Positions 8,621-16,050 of a stretch of DNA of 35,783 nt are shown here, one piece after another. The notes under the pieces were generated by a model. That model saw nothing but the letters and a program-made list of their open reading frames with translations. It was not told the DNA's origin and searched no databases. The position numbers and the translations under genes are program-made. The stretch's first letter is position 1; each line of letters begins with the position of its first letter. Origin of the DNA: Deltaproteobacteria bacterium HGW-Deltaproteobacteria-14 (GTDB lineage Bacteria; Myxococcota_A; UBA9042; PHBI01); the NCBI GenBank assembly GCA_002841945.1, contig PHBI01000056.1:1-35783 (forward strand), written 5' to 3'.

Positions 8621-8646
8621 GGGCCAAGCATTTGAATGCTTGGCCC
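8621..8646. promoter_or_regulatory. 26-bp palindrome next to the cco -24 element
   Basis: Arms GGGCCAAGCATT (8621-8632) and AATGCTTGGCCC (8635-8646) are perfect inverted copies around a central TG. The palindrome directly abuts the -24 box of the cco promoter (about -29 to -54 from the start site). It is outside the transcribed region of both flanking genes' predicted promoters, so a protein-binding operator is more likely than a terminator. The binding protein is unknown. Confidence 0.6.
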
Positions 8647-8692
8647 GCCTCGCGGAGCTGCGTCTCCGCTGAATCGATCGCCGCCCGCGTCT

Positions 8693-8710
8693 ATGTGCTA
8701 TCTCGCACAT
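8693..8710. promoter_or_regulatory. 18-bp dyad, candidate shared enhancer (UAS)
   Basis: ATGTGC, six bases, GCACAT forms a perfect dyad. It lies about 100-117 bp upstream of the predicted cco start site and about 134-151 bp upstream of the predicted hemN start site, the usual range for the binding site of a sigma-54 activator, so one dimer could serve both promoters. The TGTG-N8-CACA form also resembles CRP-family sites, but no FNR-type TTGAT-N4-ATCAA is present in 8565-8879. Other smaller inverted repeats lie at 8722-8734 (GCATG/CATGC) and 8746-8774 (GGGAGCC/GGCTCCC). Confidence 0.45.
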
Positions 8711-8817
8711 CGGCTTGTGTGGCATGCCCCATGCTCAGGTGTCTCGGGAGCCGGCCGACGGAGGGCGGGCTCCCCCTCGCGCTCCACGCGGAGCGGCGAT
8801 GCCGCCAACATCGCGGG

Positions 8818-8833
8818 TGGCACGAACATTGCT
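8818..8833 (+). promoter_or_regulatory. Sigma-54 promoter of hemN
   Basis: TGGCACG (8818-8824), AACA, TTGCT (8829-8833) matches the sigma-54 core at every base; only the preceding base (G) departs from the Y of the extended consensus. Transcription should start near 8844, 36 nt before the hemN ATG. Together with the opposing promoter at 8604-8620 it makes a divergent sigma-54 pair. Confidence 0.8.
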
Positions 8834-8879
8834 GTCTCATCCCCGTGATGACCGCCCGAACCTCCCAGCCGAGGCCGTA

Positions 8880-10292
8880 ATGAACGCTCCATCGCTGCAG
8901 TCGACCGCCCCCCCGGATGTCACTCCGGACATCGTCCGCACCTACGACCGCCCGGGACCGCGCTACACCAGCTACCCGACCGCCGACCGCTTCACCACCG
9001 ACTTCGGCCCCGGGGACTACGTCGCCGCCCTCGCGCGCGCCAACAGCGAGCACCCCGGCGAGCCGGTGTCGCTCTATTTCCACCTGCCGTTCTGCGAGGC
9101 GCTCTGCACCTACTGCGGCTGCAACGTCGTGGTCAGCAAGAGCGAGACGACGCGCCGTCGCTACCTCGACCGGCTCGCGGCGGAGGTCGCGATGGTCGCC
9201 GCGCACCTGCCCGACCGCCGCCTCGTGTCGCAGCTCCACCTCGGCGGCGGCACCCCGAACAGCTACTCCGACGCCGAGCTCACCGAGCTGATGGAGATCG
9301 TCCGGAGTCACTTCGACGTGCCGGCCGACGCCGAGGTCGCCATCGAGGTCGACCCGCGCCACGCCGACTCGGCGCGCCTCGCGCACCTCCGCGAGATCGG
9401 CTTCAACCGCCTGTCGATGGGGGTGCAGGACTTCGCGCCGAAGGTCCAGACGGCCATCCGCCGCGTCACCTCCTTTGGCCACGTCCGCGATCTCGTCGAG
9501 ACCGCCCGCGAGGTCGGCTTCGTCAGCGTGAACCTCGACCTCATCTACGGGCTGCCGTTCCAGACCGGGCCCGACTTCGGCCGCACCGTGCAGAAGGTCA
9601 TCGCCCTGCGGCCCGATCGCGTCGCGCTGTACAGCTTCGCGTGGGTCCCGTGGGTCAAGCCCCACCAGAAGGTGATGGACGCCACCACCTTCCCCGACTC
9701 CGACACCAAGATCGGGCTCTTCTGCGACGCCCGCCGCACCTTCCTCGACGCCGGCTACGACGCCATCGGGATGGACCACTTCGCCCTGCCCGACGACGAG
9801 CTCGCCATCGCCCAGCGCGAGGGGCGCCTGCGCCGGAACTTCCAGGGCTACACCGCCATGAAGGTCAACGACGTCGTCGGCTTCGGCATGTCGGCCATCG
9901 GCGACATCGGCGGCGCCTACGTCGCCAACACGCGGCAGCTCCACTCCTACAACAAGGCCATCGACGCCGGCGCGCTCGCGGTCGATCGCGGGGTCGCCCG
10001 CGACGTCGACGACGAGGCGCGCCGCTGGCTCATCCACGAGCTGATGTGCAACTTCCACGTCGACGACGCCCAGCTCCAGAGCCGCTTCGGGCTGAGCCTC
10101 GCCGTCGACTTCGAGTCCGAGCTCGCGGAGCTGCGGGCCAGCGAGGACCTGGCCCCGCTCATCGAGGTGGGCAGCGAGCAGGTCGACGTCACGCCCCTCG
10201 GGCGCCTCTTCGTGCGCAACGTCGCGACCGTCTTCGACGCCCGCCTGCGCCGCAGCAAGCACGACGGCCCGCTGTACTCGCGCATGGTGTAG
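8880..10292 (+). CDS. hemN: Oxygen-independent coproporphyrinogen III oxidase HemN
   Basis: A 470-residue radical SAM enzyme that converts coproporphyrinogen III to protoporphyrinogen IX without O2, supplying haem under low oxygen. The N-terminus has the HemN signature RPGPRYTSYPTADRF and the cysteine motif PFCEALCTYCGC (Cys72, 76, 79 and the extra Cys81 typical of true HemN rather than HemW). Next come LGGGTPN and the HemN C-terminal region. Length fits the family (about 455-470). The ATG at 8880 has GAGG six bases upstream; an earlier in-frame start at 8715 would add 55 low-complexity residues and lie upstream of the promoter, so I reject it. The gene is divergent from the cbb3 operon, which needs extra haem, and both have matching sigma-54 promoters. 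Confidence 0.96.
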   Translation: MNAPSLQSTAPPDVTPDIVRTYDRPGPRYTSYPTADRFTTDFGPGDYVAALARANSEHPGEPVSLYFHLPFCEALCTYCGCNVVVSKSETTRRRYLDRLAAEVAMVAAHLPDRRLVSQLHLGGGTPNSYSDAELTELMEIVRSHFDVPADAEVAIEVDPRHADSARLAHLREIGFNRLSMGVQDFAPKVQTAIRRVTSFGHVRDLVETAREVGFVSVNLDLIYGLPFQTGPDFGRTVQKVIALRPDRVALYSFAWVPWVKPHQKVMDATTFPDSDTKIGLFCDARRTFLDAGYDAIGMDHFALPDDELAIAQREGRLRRNFQGYTAMKVNDVVGFGMSAIGDIGGAYVANTRQLHSYNKAIDAGALAVDRGVARDVDDEARRWLIHELMCNFHVDDAQLQSRFGLSLAVDFESELAELRASEDLAPLIEVGSEQVDVTPLGRLFVRNVATVFDARLRRSKHDGPLYSRMV

Positions 10293-10311
10293 CCCGGCGC
10301 CTCCCCGGCGT

Positions 10312-10339
10312 GTGTGAAATGGCACGTCCCCGTTCGGGG
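10312..10339 (+). other. Tandem hairpins after hemN
   Basis: Twenty bases after the hemN stop, GTGTGAAATGGCAC can fold as an imperfect stem (CGTGT/GCACG), followed at once by CCCCG-TT-CGGGG (10328-10339). They may end or protect the hemN transcript, but no T tract follows. The first one shares the 9-mer GTGTGAAAT with the dyad after the next gene (11522). Confidence 0.35.
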
Positions 10340-10370
10340 CGCGACCGCGACGAGGTGGTTATCATGTCGC

Positions 10371-10391
10371 AGGCGCCGCCCTGCGGCGCCT
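10371..10391 (+). other. Perfect hairpin in the leader of the radical SAM gene
   Basis: AGGCGCCGC (10371-10379) and GCGGCGCCT (10383-10391) make a 9-bp perfect stem with a 3-nt loop, 25 nt before the GTG at 10417. A TATCAT hexamer (10360-10365), close to a -10 box, lies just upstream, so the hairpin might sit at the 5' end of the message. No convincing -35 box goes with it. Confidence 0.35.
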
Positions 10392-10416
10392 CCATCCCGC
10401 GCACCCGGAGGCCCTC

Positions 10417-11496
10417 GTGACCACCTCCTCCCCGTACCGCGCCCGCTACTGGCAGCAGCTCGCCGACGGCCGCTTCCAGTGCGATCTGTGCCCGCGCCAC
10501 TGCCGCCTGCACCCCGGACAGCGCGCCTTCTGCTTCGTCCGCGAGGCGGACGCCGACGGCGTCGTCTTGAGCACCTGGGGCAAGAGCACCGGCTTCTGCG
10601 TCGACCCGATCGAGAAGAAGCCGCTCAACCATTTCCTGCCCGGCACGCCGGTGCTGTCCTTCGGGACCGCGGGGTGCAACCTCGGCTGCCGCTTCTGCCA
10701 GAACTGGGACATCTCGAAGTCGCGCGAGGTGGCTCGGGCGAGCGACCTCGCCACGCCGGACGGCATCGCCCGGGCCGCGCTCGCCGCCGGCGCCCGCAGC
10801 GTCGCCTTCACCTATAACGACCCGGTGATCTGGGCCGAGTACGCCATCGACACCGCCATCGCGTGCCACGAGCGCGGGGTCCGCACCGTCGCCGTCACCG
10901 CCGGCTACATCACCGAGCTGGCCCGCGGCGACTTCTTCGCCCACATCGACGCCGCCAACGTCGATCTCAAGGCGTTCAGCGACGGCTTCTACCGCAAGCT
11001 CTGCTTCGCCGAGCTGGCGCCGGTGCTCGAGACCCTGGACTGGCTCGTCAACGAGACGCCGGTGTGGGTCGAGATCACCACGCTCTTGATCCCCGGACAC
11101 AACGACGACGAGGCCGAGCTCCACGCGCTCTGCGCCTGGATCGCCGAGCACCTCGGGCCGGACGTGCCGCTGCACTTCTCGGCCTTCCACCCTGACTTCA
11201 AGATGCTGGAGGTCCCGCGCACCCCGGCGCTGACGCTGGCCCGCGCCCGGCGCATCGCCCGCCGCCACGGCCTGCGCTACGTCTACACCGGCAACGTCCA
11301 CGACCACGAAGGCGACGCCACCCGCTGCCCGAGCTGCGACGCCCTGCTCATCGGGCGCGACTGGTACGAGCTCCTGACGTGGAACCTCGACGCCGAGGGG
11401 CGCTGCCCGAGCTGTCACGCCGTCATCCCCGGCGTCTTCGAGCCCCGCCCCGGCGCCTGGGGCGCGCGTCGGCAGCCCGTCCGCGTCGTCGGTTGA
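10417..11496 (+). CDS. amrS: AmmeMemoRadiSam-type radical SAM enzyme (AmrS)
   Basis: A 359-residue radical SAM protein of the PflA-like family called AmmeMemoRadiSam system radical SAM enzyme. The AdoMet iron-sulfur motif is CNLGCRFCQNWD with Cys87, 91 and 94, preceded by an N-terminal Cys set (CDLCPRHCR, 22-29) and followed by two C-terminal CPSC motifs (CPSCDALL and CPSCHAVI) that look like a zinc ribbon. The reaction of this family is not established as far as I know. Its named partners, AMMECR1 and Memo, are not in the window, so it stands alone here. The GTG start has GGAGG at ideal spacing. It follows hemN on the same strand after 124 bp and may be partly co-transcribed with it. Confidence 0.9.
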   Translation: MTTSSPYRARYWQQLADGRFQCDLCPRHCRLHPGQRAFCFVREADADGVVLSTWGKSTGFCVDPIEKKPLNHFLPGTPVLSFGTAGCNLGCRFCQNWDISKSREVARASDLATPDGIARAALAAGARSVAFTYNDPVIWAEYAIDTAIACHERGVRTVAVTAGYITELARGDFFAHIDAANVDLKAFSDGFYRKLCFAELAPVLETLDWLVNETPVWVEITTLLIPGHNDDEAELHALCAWIAEHLGPDVPLHFSAFHPDFKMLEVPRTPALTLARARRIARRHGLRYVYTGNVHDHEGDATRCPSCDALLIGRDWYELLTWNLDAEGRCPSCHAVIPGVFEPRPGAWGARRQPVRVVG

Positions 11497-11521
11497 TCGG
11501 GCTGCGCCGCACCCCGGGGCG

Positions 11522-11537
11522 GTGTGAAATCTCACAC
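11522..11537. other. Dyad GTGTGA-N4-TCACAC between convergent genes
   Basis: A perfect 6-bp inverted repeat around AATC lies 26 bp after the amrS stop, in the gap to the convergent phosphatase-family gene. It could be a two-way terminator stem or a protein site. Read as TGTGAAATCTCACACA it matches 13 of 16 bases of the dyad core in the cco-hemN control region (TGTGCTATCTCGCACA). Confidence 0.4.
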
Positions 11538-11604
11538 AGCTGCCCGTCGGGCTGCAGGGCGCCGCGCGCTGCCCGGCGCTCGTCCACCCTGCCGTCGCAT
11601 GCGG

Positions 11605-13197
11605 TCAGATGTTGGCGACCTCCGCTGTGCCGCGGATCCGGCGCAGCTGGTCGAAGGCGAGCAGCAGCAGCGACGTCAGCGCGCCGCCGAGGAGGGCGAA
11701 GTCGCCCACCAGGAGCCCGAAGGCCGCGTGGGGTTCGCCGAGCTCCGGGCCGCCCGAGAGGCTCCCGTGGACCCCGGCGGCGATGAGGAAGGGCAGGGCG
11801 CTCATCAACAGCACCCACCCGGCCGCGCGCTGTGGGCGCTGGCGGAGGTGGTTGTTGAGCACCCAGGTCAGCGCCCACGCGAGGATGGCTGCGGCCACGG
11901 TCAGCGCCGTCATGTGCATGATCCACGGGCCGCGCAGCCACACCGCGCTGAACGACAGCGTCGGCTCGACGCCGAGGACGATCCCGACGTAGGCGACGAG
12001 GTAGGCGACCCCGCGGATGACGAAGGGCCAGACCGGCGTGTCGGTGAGCTTGGCGCGGCGCGTGATGTAGAGCAGGGCCAAGAGCAGCGCGAGCCACAGG
12101 CCGATCGCCAGCGCGATGGGGAAGAACTCCACCGGGCGCTCTCCCGCGTAGGGACGGACGGCGACCGGGAGCTTGGACCGCCCCGGCCCGCCAACGAGCC
12201 CGGCCCCCTCGGCGGGAGGCTGCGGCGGCAGCGGGAGCCGCGAGAGCAACGCGCCTTGCTGTCGCGAGGTGCGTGCGACAGCGCTCTCCATATCCACGCG
12301 CGCCGGGTCCAACACGGGCCAGATCACCCGCCCCAGGCTGGCCTTGGGCGGAGGTAGCCCGAGCAGCGCGGCGATCGTCGCGGCCAGGTCCGTGTTCGGG
12401 CCGTGACAGCCCTCGCGCACGCTCGACGCGCCGGCGCCGACGACGAACAGCGGCGTCTCGATCACGACCTGCTCCGGCCCGCCGTGGCCACCGCGGTCGA
12501 TGTGGCCGTGATCGGAGGTCACAAAGAGCGTGTCGTGTGCGGGGTCGAGGCGCGCCCACAGGGCGCGGAGCTGCGCCCCGGCGGCGACGACGGCGGCGTC
12601 GTAGGCTGACCCGACCCCCTCCTCGTGGGCGACGTCGTCCGCCTTCACGATGTGGACCAGCGACAGCGACCCGGGACCTGGCGCCCACGTGGCGATCCAC
12701 GGGTCGAACTGGTCCTGCGGGACGAAGTGCGAGCCCGCGCCGAACGCGTGCGGGAACAGCTCGCCCCACCAGTCGGTGCCGTCGGCCACCGCCTCGATCC
12801 GCCAGCCCGCGCCCGCGGCGACGTCGAAGATCGTCTCGAGGTGCGTCTCGCCGACGTAGTCGTTGGTGCGCACGCCGCTCAGCCACGGCGGGGCGCCGGT
12901 CAGCAGCGCGACGTAGTTCGGCCGCGAGTAGCTCGGGAGCTGGGCGTCGAGGACGCAGCGCGCGCCGACGTCCGCCGGGAAGCCGAGGAGCTCCGCGCGG
13001 TCGAGCCGCAGGCCGTCCACGACCGCGACGACGACCCGGCGCGTCTCGGTCGTCGGCGTCACCTGGGCCGGCGGCGGTGACCACAGCGCGGCGTCCGGGG
13101 GCGTCGTGTTGAAGGTGTCCATGAAGCCGAGGGCGTGCCAGAGGCCAAAGCCTCCGAGCGCCAACGTAGCGGTAAGGGTCGCGCGGGTGCCGAACAT
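11605..13197 (-). CDS. Membrane-bound alkaline-phosphatase-superfamily phosphodiesterase/transferase
   Basis: A 530-residue protein. It starts MFGTRATLTATLAL with a membrane anchor, then has a type I phosphodiesterase / nucleotide pyrophosphatase-like catalytic domain of about 300 residues and ends in a membrane domain with about five helices. Catalytic marks are the metal-binding Asp in VVVAVVDGLRLDR, the probable nucleophile Ser in PSYSRPNYVALLTG, and the metal motif TSDHGHIDRGGHGG. This layout resembles GPI-ethanolamine-phosphate transferases, so it could move or cleave a phospho-alcohol group on an envelope lipid or glycan; the substrate is unknown. The frame is open far upstream (to 13521), but that part is antisense to the lipoprotein gene and low in complexity. 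The chosen ATG has no clear ribosome site. It is divergent from the S9A peptidase gene (157 bp apart). Confidence 0.8.
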   Translation of the reverse strand: MFGTRATLTATLALGGFGLWHALGFMDTFNTTPPDAALWSPPPAQVTPTTETRRVVVAVVDGLRLDRAELLGFPADVGARCVLDAQLPSYSRPNYVALLTGAPPWLSGVRTNDYVGETHLETIFDVAAGAGWRIEAVADGTDWWGELFPHAFGAGSHFVPQDQFDPWIATWAPGPGSLSLVHIVKADDVAHEEGVGSAYDAAVVAAGAQLRALWARLDPAHDTLFVTSDHGHIDRGGHGGPEQVVIETPLFVVGAGASSVREGCHGPNTDLAATIAALLGLPPPKASLGRVIWPVLDPARVDMESAVARTSRQQGALLSRLPLPPQPPAEGAGLVGGPGRSKLPVAVRPYAGERPVEFFPIALAIGLWLALLLALLYITRRAKLTDTPVWPFVIRGVAYLVAYVGIVLGVEPTLSFSAVWLRGPWIMHMTALTVAAAILAWALTWVLNNHLRQRPQRAAGWVLLMSALPFLIAAGVHGSLSGGPELGEPHAAFGLLVGDFALLGGALTSLLLLAFDQLRRIRGTAEVANI

Positions 13198-13354
13198 CGC
13201 CGGGGAGCATACGGTGCGCTCGCCGCGCCGTGAAGCCACGATCACCCGCCGTGCCCGCCGCGCCCCCGCCGGGGCGCGTGGTGGGGGCGACAATTCCAAA
13301 TCGCCCCCCGCTGTGGTTAGCTCCGCGCGCACTCGACCGGCACCCGGAGTCCTC

Positions 13355-15685
13355 ATGCGCCACGCCACCCTCCTCGCGATCGCCGCCGCCCTGGCCCTGA
13401 CCGGCGGGTGCGGCAAGAAGGACACACCGCCCGCTGCCCCCACGGCGCCGCCAAGCGCCCCTGGTGCGGTGCAGCAAGCGCCGGCCGATGACACGGAGGA
13501 TGGACTCGTGGAAAAAGACACGGCGTCAGCCGCTGCGCTTGTTGCGGTGCGTCATGGCGCCCTCGTGGCGGCCCAGCCCGAGACGACCCGGATCCCGGTC
13601 CTCGAGGCCTACCACGGGGTCGAGGTGACCGAGGACTACCGCTGGCTCGAGGACGGCGCCGCGGCCCCGGTCAAGGCGTGGACCGAGGCGCAGAACGCCC
13701 ACGCGCGCGCCCTGCTCGACGCGCTGCCCCACCACGCCGAGGTCCGAGCGGCGGTCGCCACGGTGTTCGGGGCCGAGGTGGTCAGCTGGAGCCACGTCAC
13801 GACCTCCGGTGGCCGCTGGTTCGCGATGAAGCGCCAACCCCCCAAGCAGCAGCCCTTCCTGGTGGTCGCCGACGACCTCGGCCAGGTCGACGCCGCGCGG
13901 GTCCTCGTCGATCCGGGCGCCGCCGACGCCGCGGGGACCACGGCCATCGACTGGTTCGTCCCGTCGCCGGACGGCACCAAGGTCGCCGTGTCGCTCTCCA
14001 AGGGCGGCACCGAGTCCGGCGACGTCCACGTCTTCGACGCCGCCACCGGCGCCGAGGTCGGCGACGTCGTCCCGCGCGTCAACGGCGGCACCGCCGGCGG
14101 CGCCCTGGCATGGAACCGCGACGGCAGCGGCTTCTGGTACAGCCGCTACCCGCGCGGGGACGAGCGCCCTGACGAGGACAAGGACTTCTGGGTCCAGATC
14201 TACTACCACGCCCTCGGCGCCGCGACCTCGGCCGACAGCTACGAGCTCGGCAAGGGGATGCCGCGCATCGCCGAGTACGACCTCGCCACCGACGAGCGCA
14301 GCGGCCGCGTCCTGGCGACGGTCCAGGACGGCGACGGCGGGCAGTTCGCGCACTTTCTGCGCGAGACCGACGGCAAGTGGCGCCAGTTCAGCACCTTCGA
14401 CGACAAGACGGTGACCGCCAGCTTCGGGCCGGACGACACGCTGTTCGTGATGAGCCGCGAGGACGCCCCGCGCGGCAAGGTGCTGCGCGTCCCCATCGAC
14501 ACCCTGCAGGTCGCCACCGCCCCGGTCGTCGTCGCCGAGGGCGAGGACGCCATCGTCGAGGACTTCTGGGGACCGCCCACCGTGCTCGCGACCGCCTCGC
14601 GCCTCTACGTCGTCTACCAGCGTGGCGGGCCGTCGGTCATCCGCGCCTTCACCCTCGACGGCGCGCCGGCGGCCGGCCCCGAGCAGCCGCCGGTGTCGTC
14701 GGCTGGCGGGCTCATCCCGCTCGGCGGGGACGACGTCGCCTTCTGGTCGCGCTCGTTCGTGACCCCGACCACCTGGAACACCTTCGCCGCTGCGGACGGC
14801 ACGACGACGCCCACCGCCTTCGCCTCGGGCGCGTCGGCGGACCTCGGCGACGTCGAGGTCGTGCGCGAGCTCGCGACCTCCAAGGACGGCACGTTGGTCC
14901 CGGTCAACATCCTCGTCCCGCGGGGCACCCCCAAGGACGGCACCGCCGCGTGCGTCGTGTACGGCTACGGCGGCTACGGGGTGAACATCGAGCCGACCTT
15001 CGCGAGCCGCTACCGGCCGCTCTTCGACCAGGGCGTCGTGGTCGCCATCACCAACCTGCGCGGCGGCGGCGAGTTCGGCGAGGCCTGGCACCGGGGCGGC
15101 AACCTCGCGAACAAGCAGAACGTCTTCGACGACTTCGCGGCGGCCATCGCCCACCTGGCGGCCGAGAGGTACGTCGCGGCGGACCGGGTCGGCATCCTCG
15201 GCGGCTCGAACGGCGGGCTCTTGATGGGGGCGACCCTGGTGCAGCACCCGACCGTCCCGGCGGCGGTGGTGTCCTTCGTCGGCATCTACGACATGCTGCG
15301 GGTCGAGCTTTCCGCCAACGGCGCCTTCAACGTCCCGGAGTTCGGGACCGTCGCGGATCCGGCGCTCTTCACGGCGATGTACGCCTACTCGCCCTATCAC
15401 AACGTGAAGGACGGCGTGGCCTACCCGCCGACGCTCTTTCTCACCGGCGAGAACGACCCGCGGGTCGACCCGCTGCAGTCCCGCAAGATGACGGCGCGCC
15501 TGCAGCGGGCGGTCGCGGACTCGCCGGCGCCGCGCACGCCGATCCTGCTCCGGACCAGCGCCGACGCCGGCCACGGCGGCGACACCAAGCTCGACGAGCG
15601 GGTCGCGCAGTACGCCGACGCCTACGCCTTCCTGTTCGATCAGCTCGGCGTCGCGTGGCGCGCGCCCACGGGCGCCTCGGAGTAG
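13355..15685 (+). CDS. Prolyl oligopeptidase family (S9A) lipoprotein
   Basis: A 776-residue exported serine peptidase. The start MRHATLLAIAAALALTGGC has a lipoprotein signal with LTGG before Cys19. After a Pro/Ala-rich linker of about 65 residues comes the S9A N-terminal motif (YHGVEVTEDYRWLED), a seven-bladed propeller and an alpha/beta-hydrolase domain. The catalytic triad is Ser618 in GGSNGGLLMG, Asp701 in GENDPRVDP and His740 in AGHGG. The family cleaves short peptides after proline; lipidation puts this one in the envelope, pointing to peptide scavenging. The ATG has GGAG seven bases upstream; a longer frame from 13106 is antisense to the neighbour and rejected. A TTAGCT hexamer about 33 bp before the ATG could be a weak -10 box. 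The linker (about 13470-13570) uses more A/T-ending codons than the rest. Confidence 0.93.
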   Translation: MRHATLLAIAAALALTGGCGKKDTPPAAPTAPPSAPGAVQQAPADDTEDGLVEKDTASAAALVAVRHGALVAAQPETTRIPVLEAYHGVEVTEDYRWLEDGAAAPVKAWTEAQNAHARALLDALPHHAEVRAAVATVFGAEVVSWSHVTTSGGRWFAMKRQPPKQQPFLVVADDLGQVDAARVLVDPGAADAAGTTAIDWFVPSPDGTKVAVSLSKGGTESGDVHVFDAATGAEVGDVVPRVNGGTAGGALAWNRDGSGFWYSRYPRGDERPDEDKDFWVQIYYHALGAATSADSYELGKGMPRIAEYDLATDERSGRVLATVQDGDGGQFAHFLRETDGKWRQFSTFDDKTVTASFGPDDTLFVMSREDAPRGKVLRVPIDTLQVATAPVVVAEGEDAIVEDFWGPPTVLATASRLYVVYQRGGPSVIRAFTLDGAPAAGPEQPPVSSAGGLIPLGGDDVAFWSRSFVTPTTWNTFAAADGTTTPTAFASGASADLGDVEVVRELATSKDGTLVPVNILVPRGTPKDGTAACVVYGYGGYGVNIEPTFASRYRPLFDQGVVVAITNLRGGGEFGEAWHRGGNLANKQNVFDDFAAAIAHLAAERYVAADRVGILGGSNGGLLMGATLVQHPTVPAAVVSFVGIYDMLRVELSANGAFNVPEFGTVADPALFTAMYAYSPYHNVKDGVAYPPTLFLTGENDPRVDPLQSRKMTARLQRAVADSPAPRTPILLRTSADAGHGGDTKLDERVAQYADAYAFLFDQLGVAWRAPTGASE

Positions 15686-15722
15686 GCCCCCCGGCGCGGC
15701 GTCGCGCGCTCAGGGGCGGCGG

Positions 15723-15920
15723 TCAGCGCTGGTCGTCGCTCCGGACGTCGGCGACGGCGTCGGTGGTGGCCGGCTGGTCCTGGTCGTCGCCCTGCTCCTG
15801 GAGCGGGGCGCGCTCGCGCTGGGCGGCGCGGGCGCCCGGGCCGGGGGCCGGGCGGATGGAGGCGCAGGCGGTGGCGCCGAGGACGAAGAGCGAGGCGATC
15901 AGGGCGGTGAGCTGGCGCAT
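15723..15920 (-). CDS. Small putative lipoprotein behind a sigma-54 promoter
   Basis: A 65-residue protein beginning MRQLTALIASLFVLGATAC: a clear signal peptide ending in a lipobox-like GATAC with lipidated Cys19. A short Pro/Ala/Arg segment and a Gln/Asp-rich hydrophilic tail follow, with no recognisable domain. I cannot assign a function. GGAG lies nine bases before the ATG. Support for a real gene comes from the signal peptide, the ribosome site and a full-consensus sigma-54 promoter 29 nt upstream of the start codon. Similar tiny lipoproteins can act as envelope stress reporters or partners of larger proteins, but that is a guess. It converges with the S9A peptidase gene (37 bp between stops). 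Confidence 0.7.
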   Translation of the reverse strand: MRQLTALIASLFVLGATACASIRPAPGPGARAAQRERAPLQEQGDDQDQPATTDAVADVRSDDQR

Positions 15921-15959
15921 GGTTCGGGCTCCGGGGAGTGCGTGTGTATCCCGGACCAC

Positions 15960-15976
15960 AGCAAGGCGCGTGCCAG
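15960..15976 (-). promoter_or_regulatory. Sigma-54 promoter of the small lipoprotein gene
   Basis: On the minus strand CTGGCACG, CGCC, TTGCT matches the extended sigma-54 consensus at every defined base (-24 element 15975-15969, -12 element 15964-15960). The start site is expected near 15949, giving a 29-nt leader with a ribosome site before the ATG at 15920. Confidence 0.82.
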
Positions 15977-15991
15977 CGCGACAAAATCCTG

Positions 15992-16004
15992 TAACATGAT
16001 GATT
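15992..16004 (-). promoter_or_regulatory. IHF-like site upstream of the sigma-54 promoter
   Basis: AATCATCATGTTA on the minus strand differs at one position from the IHF consensus WATCAA-N4-TTR. It sits about 43-55 bp upstream of the predicted start site, within the only strongly AT-rich patch of the area (about 15980-16025). That is where IHF bends DNA in sigma-54 promoters. Confidence 0.5.
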
Positions 16005-16050
16005 TTTAGTTGTTTTTATGATTGGTTCGGCCGCCGTGGCGGCGCGGTGG

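Noticed and set aside
8720..8735. Another sigma-54-like sequence, TGGCATG-N4-ATGCT, facing hemN
   Set aside because: It has the right GG/GC spacing but two mismatches and would give a 133-nt leader; the perfect site at 8818-8833 is far better placed.
8565..8879. FNR/FixK box in the cco-hemN region
   Set aside because: I looked for TTGAT-N4-ATCAA and close variants on both strands and found none.
10319..10335. TGGCACG before the amrS gene
   Set aside because: The -24 half is perfect, but no GC occurs at the -12 position, so it is not a sigma-54 promoter.
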